Positions 1 through 8,227 of a DNA stretch of 41,189 nt are shown in pieces. Within the stretch, counting starts at the first letter, position 1, and each line of letters begins with the position of its first letter. The notes below the pieces were generated by a model. That model was given only the letters and a program-made list of their open reading frames with translations. It did no database searches and was not told where the DNA came from. Source of the DNA: a virus. The stretch is from IMG/VR virus record IMGVR_UViG_3300010158_000006, positions 1 to 41,189 of that record; one strand, 5' to 3'. A program made the position numbers and the translations under genes.

Positions 1-123
1 GGGCTTTTATTTCAGATGATTTTCCCATGTTAGGAAATTCCTTTCAATGTTTTCATATAATTATTAGTAAGTTTTTTTGGTTTATTAAAGCGTATCATCC
101 ATTTGTCTTGATTTTCCCAGTTA
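1..123. repeat. Terminal direct repeat, copy 1 (join of a circular genome)
   Basis: Bases 1-123 are identical to 41067-41189. The repeat lies inside coding sequence: the 3' end of the gene at 30-461 and the start of the gene at 40141-41094. Removing one copy leaves a uniform, uninterrupted late operon across the join. This looks like the overlap an assembler leaves on a circular or circularly permuted molecule. A genuine short direct terminal repeat is possible but would be oddly placed in the middle of an operon. Unique genome length is then 41,066 bp. Confidence 0.9.
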
Positions 124-461
124 GGAAATCTTTGCCATAATTTTGATACAATAAATGATGTGGATTCTTTTGTTTTGGAAATCATATCCATTACGCATAT
201 ATCCATTACGGATTCTTCTTCTTTGGTAAATTGTTTAATTGAAAATAGTAAATTTAAAATATTGTTATTGAACTTATTTTCTAATGCATATGTTACACAT
301 ACACCATTAATACCATTTTTGTCTGATGAAACTATAAGATAATTGTTATTAAAAGACCAAATTAAGTAATCAGTAAGTTCTTTATCGTTTAATGTAAAAG
401 GCTGACCTCTTCCAGAATATCTATTTTCTTTGATAAAATCTGTTAAGTCAGAAAGAAGCAT
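30..461 (-). CDS. GNAT-like small virion protein, positional analogue of T7 gp13
   Basis: 143 residues, start ATG at 461, stop TAA at 30-32. No motif identifies it with certainty. The pattern of a short alpha/beta protein with a central YLIVSSDKNG strand and a C-terminal W-x-x-FPNWE stretch followed by MIRFNK recalls the small GNAT-fold proteins found just before the internal core proteins in many podoviruses. Position supports this: it lies between the tail hub and fibre genes and a Q-rich gp14-like protein, where T7 has gene 13. T7 gp13 is needed for particle assembly. The function here is inferred from position; a plain hypothetical protein is the alternative. It is one base upstream of the next gene across the circular join, so it is likely cotranscribed. 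Confidence 0.6.
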   Translation of the reverse strand: MLLSDLTDFIKENRYSGRGQPFTLNDKELTDYLIWSFNNNYLIVSSDKNGINGVCVTYALENKFNNNILNLLFSIKQFTKEEESVMDICVMDMISKTKESTSFIVSKLWQRFPNWENQDKWMIRFNKPKKLTNNYMKTLKGIS

Positions 462-462
462 A

Positions 463-1503
463 TCAATATCCTATAGCAAACCATCTAGGGGCTCCTGTAT
501 TGCCTCTTACACTTCCAGAGTAAGTCAATAAAGCAACAAAAGAACTTGATGTTTGAGGGCCATTAATTTGCCAAAAGTTTTCTGCTTGTGCAACAGGAGA
601 TGTTACAGTAGTTGCAGTTGCACTTGTTACTTGAACCGACAAACAAGCAGTAGGAAAAGGAATAGGAAATGTAATGGTTTGTGAATTATAAGTAGAAGTT
701 CCAGCAGTTCCAACTCCCCATTGCATAATAAGACCATTTGGCAATGTAACATAACCATTTGTTAATTTGCTTACTGTTCCATCAACATATGTTTTGTTAG
801 CAAGATGAGCCCCTATTGTTGGTGCTTGTGGTGCAGAAATATTTCCAACAACACTTCCAATAATTTGGGCTCCATCAAATATAGTAGTACCAGTTACAGT
901 AAGTGTTCCATTAACATATGCATCTCCATTAATGTATTCATTTCCTGTAACATAATGACTTCCAAGATTCTTTGTAGAGGCAAGTTTAATGTAAGAAACT
1001 GTACCACTAGAACCAACAGAAACAGGTGATATTGAATATGTAAATAAATCTACAGATGTTACTGTAATTTTATATATTCCGCTGAATGCTGAATTAGAAG
1101 ATGTAAAAGAAAGAACTTGACCAGTTGAAAGTCCATGAGCCGTAGAAGAAACAGTAACTAATATACCATTTACAGAAGCCCAAGATTTTCCTGTAACTTC
1201 AATTCCGTCATTAGGAGTTAAAGTTATGTCAGAATTAATTTGTCCTACAATATTAGAAGTTGTAAGATTAGTTATATTAGCAGTAGCACTAGTAAGAATT
1301 TCTGTTATTGAAGCCTTTCTAAGAGCAGTTGCTGTTTGGTCATATATAAGTACTAGGTCAGCACCATCAACAGCCCCAGAGATGGCTCCTTGTTCTGTTA
1401 TAGCACCAGCCTGAAGTGTTGAATTGTCAACAAGGTCATTAAGTTTTTGAAAAGTAACCTGTTCAGTATCATGAAATGTTTGTCCTTTAGAAATTTGAGC
1501 CAT
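463..1503 (-). CDS. Tail fibre protein with gp53-like C-terminal domain
   Basis: 346 residues, ATG at 1503. The N-terminus (MAQISKGQTFHDTEQVT) is a typical short particle-anchoring segment. The middle is rich in T, S, V, G and N, as in beta-helical fibre shafts, and contains an AHGLSTGQVLSF stretch typical of beta-sandwich fibre modules. The C-terminal part from about residue 250 has NGLIMQWG, then FPIPFPTACLSVQV, and ends in FAIGY. This pattern matches the gp53-like tail fibre C-terminal domain that many phage fibres carry as the receptor-binding tip. It follows the tail hub gene with a one-base gap. It is one of two probable fibres here, the other being at 3873-5684; which one binds the receptor cannot be decided. 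Confidence 0.8.
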   Translation of the reverse strand: MAQISKGQTFHDTEQVTFQKLNDLVDNSTLQAGAITEQGAISGAVDGADLVLIYDQTATALRKASITEILTSATANITNLTTSNIVGQINSDITLTPNDGIEVTGKSWASVNGILVTVSSTAHGLSTGQVLSFTSSNSAFSGIYKITVTSVDLFTYSISPVSVGSSGTVSYIKLASTKNLGSHYVTGNEYINGDAYVNGTLTVTGTTIFDGAQIIGSVVGNISAPQAPTIGAHLANKTYVDGTVSKLTNGYVTLPNGLIMQWGVGTAGTSTYNSQTITFPIPFPTACLSVQVTSATATTVTSPVAQAENFWQINGPQTSSSFVALLTYSGSVRGNTGAPRWFAIGY

Positions 1504-1504
1504 G

Positions 1505-3526
1505 TTATTTTTTAGAAATTAAGTTTTTAACTTTCTGTGTAGCATATATAAAAGCAGAACGAATTGAGGGTCTTAAATTATCTGTTATAAATCTTAATTG
1601 CATAGAAGTACCATACTTACGAATAGGTACACGCCTAGTTTCATCATTGTTAGTTTGTGAACCATAATTGTCAATATGTTCTATGCTGTCATTATTTGAT
1701 ATATCAGCATAAGTTTGAATATGACCGCCAGCAGAAAAATTGTAATTTATTTCAGCATTAGTAAAACGCTTATCACTATAAGAATTAAATACATAACTTC
1801 TTGTTTTCAAAACACTGCTAATTTGATTTGACTGAAAAGAAGTTTCACTAAGGTATGCAGGAAGTCTGAATGGAAGAATGGGTGTGCCAGTTGCTTGACC
1901 AAACTCATCATAATCCAGTTCTTCCATCAAAAATACCCCTTCAGTTTGGTCTATATAAAATAATCGTCTTTGTTTGTCTTTTTTGGCGATAAGAAGATTC
2001 TTTACAAATGCAGAGCCAGCCTTAGCAAAAAAACAGTCTCCATATTCAGGAATAAGAAAAGCCAAATTTTCAGTAAATGAAGGTTTAATTACAAAAGCAG
2101 ATTCAGGTATTTCTATTGTAAACACTCTGTCATCAAATGGAGCAGAAATTCCGTTGTCATAAAAACCTACAACTAAATAAGTGCCATTTGGCATTAAGAA
2201 ATCAATTTCTGTTTCATCAACTTTATATGATTTTCCAAAATTCATATTTACTTTATCTCCTACTATAAGTCCATGAGGTTGCAATGGAGCAAGTTCTTCA
2301 GATGACTCAATAGTTAGGTAATAGTTTTTACCAAAATAAGTTAAAGATTCCCAACTTGGAGAAGCCTGTCCAATCCATCTATATGCCTGAAGTGTATTTA
2401 CAACGCTAACAGAAGATGGATATAAATCTACCGATTCCCACTGTTTAAGTATAAAATTATATACCAACACAGCGTTATTATCAACCGAATTGTCCAAAGG
2501 AACGGCAAGATAATACCGTCCATTCCAATAGGTAGCAACAGCACCAGAAGCATAAATCCTGTTGATTCGTTGAATAACATCGTTAATTGGTGCTGAAAGT
2601 GGGTTTGCTTGAGTAAGCAACCTCATTGACTCATTAGAGCCAACTTGAGAAGGTTGCATAAAGTATACACCTGTATCAGAAAGAAATATAATACCACCAT
2701 CTGCCTGAACTACGCTACTATTAGCAACACAACCTATGTCATTAACAAGTGTTTTTACAAAACAATCATTAGCAAGAGCATCACCAGTAATATAGCGTCC
2801 AAGTCCAATATTTACATAGAATATTGAATTACGCATGAATACAACGAATTCATTAAGAGTCCAAGGTGCAACTGAAACTACTTCATCATTGCTACCTTGA
2901 TTAAATGTAAATGCATCTAAGTCATCCCAAGTATCAAAATCTAAATAATTACTTACACATACAGTATCTCTAACTCTAGGATGACCAGCAGATATATAAC
3001 CATTACTAGCAGTTTGTCCTATAGCAATCATTCGATTACAATAGTAAATTAAACCTATGCAATTAGGAAATTTACTACCAGTTCCAGTAGTAGGAAATGC
3101 TGTAATAGTTGTTTGCAAGTCCCATTTCAATGGACGCTTGTCATGCCCACGACTGATATAAACATTATCTACTGCACTAACAACAGTACAACCAACAGTA
3201 GTATCAATTGTTTCTCCTTCTGGAAAATTTACCTTAGAAGAAATAGAATCTGTTTGTGGATTATATGTGTATAAACCATCACCTATAACAATAATTATAA
3301 TTTCTTGTCCTGTAGAATCAAGATAAACACCAGACCCAAAAATCTGTTGATTTTCAAGAACTGATGCAGTTTTACGCTGAAGTCCTTTTCTTACCGTAGC
3401 AACACCACGGTCTAGTCTAAAATTCTGTGATTGACTGACTATCCCTTTTGACAATGAGGCAGGGTTGTCACGGCTATTAAGCCCGACAAATGCCATATCT
3501 CCGTCTTGTTGATAGTCATTAGCCAT
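1505..3526 (-). CDS. Tail hub / tail tubular protein B-like protein
   Basis: 673 residues, ATG at 3526. The N-terminus reads like podovirus nozzle proteins: GLNSRDNPASLSKG, then QNFRLDRGVATVRKG at about residues 35-48. After this come repeated hydrophobic strands with GDGLYTYN and DTGVYF motifs, suggesting a beta-propeller. That combination (non-boundary remark, RxGxxxRxG, then propeller-like strands) is common in T7 gp12-like and P22 gp10-like tail proteins. Such proteins form the lower tail tube through which DNA passes. Its ATG overlaps the stop of the 33-residue upstream ORF (TAATG), so translation is probably coupled. Family-level assignment is inference from pattern and order. Confidence 0.75.
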   Translation of the reverse strand: MANDYQQDGDMAFVGLNSRDNPASLSKGIVSQSQNFRLDRGVATVRKGLQRKTASVLENQQIFGSGVYLDSTGQEIIIIVIGDGLYTYNPQTDSISSKVNFPEGETIDTTVGCTVVSAVDNVYISRGHDKRPLKWDLQTTITAFPTTGTGSKFPNCIGLIYYCNRMIAIGQTASNGYISAGHPRVRDTVCVSNYLDFDTWDDLDAFTFNQGSNDEVVSVAPWTLNEFVVFMRNSIFYVNIGLGRYITGDALANDCFVKTLVNDIGCVANSSVVQADGGIIFLSDTGVYFMQPSQVGSNESMRLLTQANPLSAPINDVIQRINRIYASGAVATYWNGRYYLAVPLDNSVDNNAVLVYNFILKQWESVDLYPSSVSVVNTLQAYRWIGQASPSWESLTYFGKNYYLTIESSEELAPLQPHGLIVGDKVNMNFGKSYKVDETEIDFLMPNGTYLVVGFYDNGISAPFDDRVFTIEIPESAFVIKPSFTENLAFLIPEYGDCFFAKAGSAFVKNLLIAKKDKQRRLFYIDQTEGVFLMEELDYDEFGQATGTPILPFRLPAYLSETSFQSNQISSVLKTRSYVFNSYSDKRFTNAEINYNFSAGGHIQTYADISNNDSIEHIDNYGSQTNNDETRRVPIRKYGTSMQLRFITDNLRPSIRSAFIYATQKVKNLISKK

Positions 3527-3627
3527 TACTTACCTGTTATGGCGTTAAGCAATTCTTTGAATTTATCAGACCATCTAGCACCTACATAAACACCGCTTAA
3601 AAAAACAATGCTAATAATGATAATCAT
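3526..3627 (-). CDS. 33-residue single-span membrane peptide
   Basis: A very small ORF fills the gap between the 78-residue gene and the tail hub gene. It starts with ATG at 3627, sharing a base with the upstream TAA, and its own TAA shares a base with the hub gene's ATG. Both joints are TAATG. The product starts MIIIISIVFLSGVYVG, a hydrophobic span of about 16 residues, followed by a basic/acidic amphipathic tail with ARWSDKFKELL. The double overlap strongly suggests a real, translationally coupled gene. Role unknown; a small inner-membrane lysis or entry accessory is possible but unproven. Confidence 0.65.
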   Translation of the reverse strand: MIIIISIVFLSGVYVGARWSDKFKELLNAITGK

Positions 3628-3863
3628 TACTTAATAGGATGCTTAGGAAGTTCAGGAGCAATAGGAGCAGGAGTATACTTCCAGCCCTTAACTTTAATGT
3701 CAGCAAGTGCAGAAGCATTAGTGTTATAAATAGTAGCATCCCAAGCAGTAAAAATGCGTGTAGGCTTGTCTGCAGGAGCGTCTTTAAGTAGCATAACAGA
3801 ACCGTTATCCACAAGGACGCAGGTCTTGCCAGCGGGAAGAATAATATCTTTAGGTGTATTCAT
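3627..3863 (-). CDS. Small hypothetical structural-region protein
   Basis: 78 residues, ATG at 3863. It contains the stretch PAGKTCVLVDNGSVMLL, then a beta-rich middle and a proline-rich end (TPAPIAPELPKHPIK). No recognised family. It is in the tail-fibre cluster, nine bases after the 603-residue fibre gene's upstream neighbour on the transcript and coupled by TAATG to the 33-residue membrane peptide. A small fibre- or tail-associated beta protein is plausible. The alternative frame at 3611-3814 is leucine-rich shadow sequence. Confidence 0.7.
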   Translation of the reverse strand: MNTPKDIILPAGKTCVLVDNGSVMLLKDAPADKPTRIFTAWDATIYNTNASALADIKVKGWKYTPAPIAPELPKHPIK

Positions 3864-3872
3864 AAGTATAAA

Positions 3873-5684
3873 TTAAATGGTTAGGCAGGTGTAAGATGTT
3901 GAAGTGTTAGAATCGTAGATGCTGACTGTGGTGCATTGAATCCACACTCCATCCTTTCTGACATAGTGGTTTCCGTCAATGGGGGCTTCGGGGATTCCAG
4001 CAGTTGTTTGAATTGTGCTGTCTCCAAATGTAATTGAGCCTCCAGTTGATAGACTAACTCCAGTAGAACGCATTTGGGTCGTGTAGTTATCGTCCTGTAC
4101 CGTGATTACATCGTGTTCAATGTATGTAGAGTGAGGAGTACCACTTACATCTTCAAAACCAATATATTCATTAGTAAAATATGCTGTGACATTTGGTGTG
4201 TCGATATGCTGGATGGCAATTGAATCGTGGGCAATTGTAACTCCAAGTTCATTTGTTGACTCAAATACCTTTAACACAGTTGGTGCAACTGATGTATAAT
4301 ACCCTGTAGTTGGAACAGTAATTACTGCATCAGCGTCCATTGAGCCGCCAGCCAAAGGAAGTCCAGCCACCGCCGCCGTAGTTTGAACGCTACCGTCTGA
4401 GAATGATACTCCAATTTGAGTTACAGATGTATCAAAGACGCCATCTCCAACAGAAAATCCATAATAACTAATTTGTGAACCGTAAGGAAAATTGGTAAAA
4501 AGTATACGAGAGTCTACTCCACTAAGTTCAAAATAAGTATTGTAACCATAAATGGTAGAATAACCAACAAGAGTTCCTCCAGAAAGAGGAAGATAACTTC
4601 CTAGTGCTGTTGATAAAGCAGTTCCATCAATAAATCCTAAGTTTGTTGCTGATGTATATTGAACTGAATTATCTTGGAAAGTAATGGCCTGTGTCCAAGC
4701 ATTATTATTTCTAGTGTAACTTGTACCATCGGCAGGAGCATCAGAAAAGCCACCGACTGCCGCCGTTGTCTGAGTTGTATTGTCTGGAAATGTAATTCCA
4801 TCCCAAGATACTTTTGTACCATACCCATTATTAAAACTTACAAGGCTAAGCATACCTCCACTATCTGCATCTAACTGAAGAGCATTTGTAGCACTACTTA
4901 TTTTTACATAACCATCTACCCAAGTAAATTTATCATAATTTTGTGCAACTAAACTAATAGCATAAGCACCAGCAGCACCAATTGCAGTATTTTCTTGACG
5001 AATAGCATTATAACCATATCCACTTGTATTAAAACCAATTTCTCCAGTCATTGTTCCACCAGTCAATGCAAGACTAGGAACTGGAGCAGTTGATTGAGTT
5101 GTATTATCTGGAAATGTAATTCCATAATGACTAATATCAATACCAGTATTATTTCCATAATCCCAAGAACGAAGCGTAGTTCCTGCCACAGAATCTAGAT
5201 AAAGAGGACGAGGTGTAGGCGAATTTTGTTCTGTAGTTCTTAGCCATCCTGCTTGCCAGTTGAATTCATAACCAACTGCACATACAAGGCTAAGACCATT
5301 ACTTCCACCCTTACCAGTATCAAAAGTTCCAGCACCAATATACTGACCAGCAGTTCCAAAGACAATATTTCCAGTCATTGTTCCACCAGAAAGAGGAAGG
5401 CCACCACCGCCACCACCAGTAGCGGCAGTTGTCTGAAGTGTTCCATCAGCAAATCTTAAACCATTAGTAGAAAGTTCAGCATACACATCATCAATTCCTA
5501 CTTGAAGACCACCTTGATATATAACTCCATAAGCAAGACTTGTTGTATCGTATGTATAAAAATCTCCTGTTTCAAGAATTGTAAATGAACTACCATCTAC
5601 AAGATTAATTGGAGTTGCAACATTACCACCAGAAAATGAAGAACCTTGAACCCATACAATTGGGCCTTGTATATTAAAACTCAT
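3873..5684 (-). CDS. Repetitive tail fibre protein
   Basis: 603 residues, ATG at 5684 overlapping the stop of the upstream gene (TAATG). The protein is built from repeated modules. Six times a segment like FPDNTTQ, FADGTLQ, FSDGSVQ or FGDSTIQ is followed by TTAA or a close variant, and four times a block like LPLSGGTMTG introduces a new module. Such DNTTQ/GGTMTG repeats are common in phage tail fibres, where they form trimeric beta shafts. The N-terminus (SFNIQGPIVWVQGSS) would attach to the particle. Near-repeats in the DNA make it a likely site of recombination and length variation. It may bind the host surface or act as a second fibre next to the one at 463-1503. Confidence 0.8.
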   Translation of the reverse strand: MSFNIQGPIVWVQGSSFSGGNVATPINLVDGSSFTILETGDFYTYDTTSLAYGVIYQGGLQVGIDDVYAELSTNGLRFADGTLQTTAATGGGGGGLPLSGGTMTGNIVFGTAGQYIGAGTFDTGKGGSNGLSLVCAVGYEFNWQAGWLRTTEQNSPTPRPLYLDSVAGTTLRSWDYGNNTGIDISHYGITFPDNTTQSTAPVPSLALTGGTMTGEIGFNTSGYGYNAIRQENTAIGAAGAYAISLVAQNYDKFTWVDGYVKISSATNALQLDADSGGMLSLVSFNNGYGTKVSWDGITFPDNTTQTTAAVGGFSDAPADGTSYTRNNNAWTQAITFQDNSVQYTSATNLGFIDGTALSTALGSYLPLSGGTLVGYSTIYGYNTYFELSGVDSRILFTNFPYGSQISYYGFSVGDGVFDTSVTQIGVSFSDGSVQTTAAVAGLPLAGGSMDADAVITVPTTGYYTSVAPTVLKVFESTNELGVTIAHDSIAIQHIDTPNVTAYFTNEYIGFEDVSGTPHSTYIEHDVITVQDDNYTTQMRSTGVSLSTGGSITFGDSTIQTTAGIPEAPIDGNHYVRKDGVWIQCTTVSIYDSNTSTSYTCLTI

Positions 5685-6001
5685 TAAACTTCAGAATAAG
5701 CAAGGTGAATAGGAGTTGCATCAACAGACGCATTGACACGAATAATTCCCATATAATTTTCAATAGAAAATAATTGACCAGCAGAAATCCTAATTCCATT
5801 GTCACCAGTAGAATTAAAAATAACTTCAATTGTTGCACCAGTTGTAGACTTATTTTGAACAATTACATTAATACGCTTAACGCCTACAAGAGCCGCCGCA
5901 AGAATTTCTGTGCTAGAGCCTGCTGTTGCAATCGTATCTATAGTTCCATCTTCATGTGTAAAACTACGAAGAAATGGAGAGGATGTTTGAATTATCGACA
6001 T
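5684..6001 (-). CDS. Small beta-rich tail-region protein
   Basis: 105 residues, ATG at 6001, stop shared with the next gene's ATG. Strand-like segments (KRINVIVQNKS, TIEVIFNST, IRISAGQLFSI) alternate polar and hydrophobic residues, as in small jelly-roll or head-fibre proteins. It lies between the head-tail adaptor and the long fibre gene, so a fibre-base, decoration or trimerisation role is possible. No family is recognised. Confidence 0.7.
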   Translation of the reverse strand: MSIIQTSSPFLRSFTHEDGTIDTIATAGSSTEILAAALVGVKRINVIVQNKSTTGATIEVIFNSTGDNGIRISAGQLFSIENYMGIIRVNASVDATPIHLAYSEV

Positions 6002-6004
6002 AAA

Positions 6005-6799
6005 TTAGTAAGTTTTGTACATATTGATTCTTCCGAATTGTCCCTGCTGACGCAAGAACTTATCATATTCTAAGTCAAGAACTTCTTTTGACTTTGCTTC
6101 AAGTGAGGCGGCTTCTACAACCATTGTTTCAGATACAAACCAGTTAGCCGCCGCACCCCAAGACATATACATACCAAATATGTAAGGTATATTTATTTTA
6201 GTCCAAGCAGTAGGTGTGTTATTAGGATTTTGTCCAGCAATAGTAGAAGGAACATTACATATGTAAAAATTTCCGCTATGAGGTTTTCCAAGAACAGGCA
6301 TTAAAGCACCTGTGCCAGAACCAGAATCAAAGTAAATCTGAACACCTTGAAAATAGGTCACAGCAGGGTCATAAGGGTCTCCTGTAAGGGCTGGAACTGG
6401 AAGTCGGTATAGATACCAGCCTTCAGATATAATGCTCATTACAATGACCTTTTTGACGGTTCCGCTGTCGTATAATGTGTATCCAATTTGGACTGCTCTA
6501 GTTGAATCCAATGGATTTCTATTCCAAACACCAAGAACTTCACTAGCAAGCGGGTCTTGTACAAAATAAGTAACTCCGTTGTCTTGAAGACTAGGTGGCC
6601 CTTCTGGTGGGTCAGTTTGTGTAGTAAAGTATTGCAGACGGACTACATCGTTCCATTGATTAGATTCCCAAGCCTCTTTTAGTCGGAATTGAGCAAAATC
6701 TCTAAATTGAGCAAATGTATCAGCATTTATGTTATTCCTATCGTTGCCAGTAAATTGTACTGCATCGAATAGAACTTGGCTGAAATCAACTGTTCTCAT
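6005..6799 (-). CDS. Head-tail adaptor / tail tubular protein A-like
   Basis: 264 residues, ATG at 6799, which overlaps the upstream stop as ATGA. The first 60 residues (MRTVDFSQVLFDAVQF, then FAQFRLKEAWESNQWNDV) are helical. They resemble the start of podovirus adaptor proteins that dock below the portal, such as T7 gp11 or P22 gp4-like proteins. The middle is beta-rich with Y and P (YRLPVPALTGDPYDP, VTYFQGVQIYF). The end is again helical (EAASLEAKSKEVLDLEYDKFLRQQ). Helix-beta-helix organisation and position between the capsid and tail hub genes support the call. Exact homology is inferred. Confidence 0.65.
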   Translation of the reverse strand: MRTVDFSQVLFDAVQFTGNDRNNINADTFAQFRDFAQFRLKEAWESNQWNDVVRLQYFTTQTDPPEGPPSLQDNGVTYFVQDPLASEVLGVWNRNPLDSTRAVQIGYTLYDSGTVKKVIVMSIISEGWYLYRLPVPALTGDPYDPAVTYFQGVQIYFDSGSGTGALMPVLGKPHSGNFYICNVPSTIAGQNPNNTPTAWTKINIPYIFGMYMSWGAAANWFVSETMVVEAASLEAKSKEVLDLEYDKFLRQQGQFGRINMYKTY

Positions 6800-7161
6800 T
6801 TAGTTAAGAAACCGTCTGCGGTGAATATATGACCATTCACTACGGTCTTTTTGGCATAGTTGCGAACTGCCGTTTCTGGGTTATCTCTTAGGAATTCTTT
6901 CAGAAATGTATCATCCTCCCAGCATTCATATCCTAGTCGATGGCCCCAATAATGCCACGATGTAGCAGGAATTTTCGCTATTGGTCTGCCGATGCCATCG
7001 ACAGCCTTATGTTCATTAAATCTATCAAAATGACCGCTTTGTTTAGCAGTCTTTCTAGCATCAACTTCTTGCATTCTCCAACCATGGAGGAGTTCCTCCT
7101 TAACCCTATTTCTAAGGTCGGGAGGAACTGCCTCTGCCAGACTTTCGATAAAGTCTGACAC
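6796..7161 (-). CDS. Hypothetical protein downstream of the major capsid gene
   Basis: The open frame runs from 7236, but its only start there is TTG and it would overlap the capsid gene by 68 bases. A GTG at 7161 lies eight bases after the capsid stop and gives 121 residues, so I prefer it. The protein is rich in W, H and charged residues (HGWRMQEVDARK, ATSWHYWGHRLGYECWEDD). These resemble short conserved phage proteins between capsid and adaptor genes, but I do not recognise a family. Its stop overlaps the adaptor ATG as ATGA. A head-completion or neck protein is the likeliest role from position. Confidence 0.65.
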   Translation of the reverse strand: MSDFIESLAEAVPPDLRNRVKEELLHGWRMQEVDARKTAKQSGHFDRFNEHKAVDGIGRPIAKIPATSWHYWGHRLGYECWEDDTFLKEFLRDNPETAVRNYAKKTVVNGHIFTADGFLTK

Positions 7162-7168
7162 GGATTGG

Positions 7169-8206
7169 TTAGGCCGAGAAGTTAAACACGCCGAATGCCA
7201 AAGGATTGTAGACGCAAAGTCCAGCAACCGCTTCAATCATTCTCGCTTCACCGCCACCGTAGTTCGGGAGAGCAGTCACGCCAGCAACATTGCCGCCATA
7301 ACGAACTTCCAGAAGGTCGAACGGAATAACGAAACCCTTATGAACATCACCAATACCAGAACCATCAATATTGATGAAATGCGAAGGGTGAAGTCTCAAC
7401 TTACCGAAATCGCCTTCAAAGATATCAACCGAGGAGATGTAGGTAGAGGCATCCGATTCTCTGTTAAGAGTGCGGATAGCAGACTGGGTGTTGGTGGAGC
7501 CAGAAGAAGGAGTCGTGTAAGCAAGATTCGTAAAGGCTCTCTTAAGTGCAGAACCGCAAACGAGGTCAAAGTCACGGAACTGACCAGTCTGTGTGTAGAT
7601 ACCTGTGAGGACATTCTGAACAACAGTTTCAGTTAGAGCCGCAGTGCCGACAGTCGAAATATTGGCTGTAGGAGTCTGGAAGGCCGCAGGAATAGCATGA
7701 GTAGGGTCTTGACCACCACTGCCAGCCGCTTCAAGCCACTTACCAAGACCTCTGGTGAGGTAAGGGTCTGTGCCATCATCAGCCTGCATAGCGTTGTTGG
7801 AAGAGATAGTGCTTTCCATGTCACGCTTAAGTCCCTGAATGCCCTTAGCAACATTGTTAGCAAGTTCATCACGGACACCAGCAACAACAGCGATATCCTG
7901 AGTAAGAGGAGACACACGGACTGCTCTACGGAAAATCTGGATGTAGTTGCTCAGTTCAGCACGATAAACGGTAGCACCATCCTTGACATAGTTTTCATAG
8001 GAAGTAACATCCGTACCATCGACTGTACCAGTTGTTCTGGGAGTCGGGAGACGGTCTGCCTGCCATCTGAAAAGAGTATTTCCAGGTTTGCTACCCTTCT
8101 TCGCCATGGAAGTGATTGGGGTGTCTTTTGCATCGACCATCGAGATGAGGTCTGCGAGTTCTTCTCTCTTACCAGACGAGAAGGAGGGTTCTGTTAGATT
8201 AGCCAT
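7169..8206 (-). CDS. Major capsid protein (SU10 / DUF5309-like, HK97 fold)
   Basis: 345 residues, ATG at 8206. The sequence follows the SU10/DUF5309 capsid family. It opens LTEPSFSSGKREELADLI, then has DTPITSMAKKG, FRWQADRL at about residue 47 and SNYIQIFRRAVRVS at about residue 86. A long helix follows (DELANNVAKGIQGLKRDMES), corresponding to the HK97 spine helix. The C-terminal half has the strand-rich DFDLVCGSALKRAF and VDIFEGDFGKLRLHPS segments. The order scaffold, capsid, adaptor supports it. Length is usual for the family, with no added decoration domain. Codon use is more GC-rich than in the tail genes, as expected for a highly expressed gene. Confidence 0.9.
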   Translation of the reverse strand: MANLTEPSFSSGKREELADLISMVDAKDTPITSMAKKGSKPGNTLFRWQADRLPTPRTTGTVDGTDVTSYENYVKDGATVYRAELSNYIQIFRRAVRVSPLTQDIAVVAGVRDELANNVAKGIQGLKRDMESTISSNNAMQADDGTDPYLTRGLGKWLEAAGSGGQDPTHAIPAAFQTPTANISTVGTAALTETVVQNVLTGIYTQTGQFRDFDLVCGSALKRAFTNLAYTTPSSGSTNTQSAIRTLNRESDASTYISSVDIFEGDFGKLRLHPSHFINIDGSGIGDVHKGFVIPFDLLEVRYGGNVAGVTALPNYGGGEARMIEAVAGLCVYNPLAFGVFNFSA

Positions 8207-8227
8207 AGTATTATATAGGTTTGTAGA

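Noticed and set aside
7162-7236. TTG start at 7236 for the gene at 6796-7161
   Set aside because: It overlaps the capsid gene by 68 bases; the GTG at 7161 gives normal spacing.
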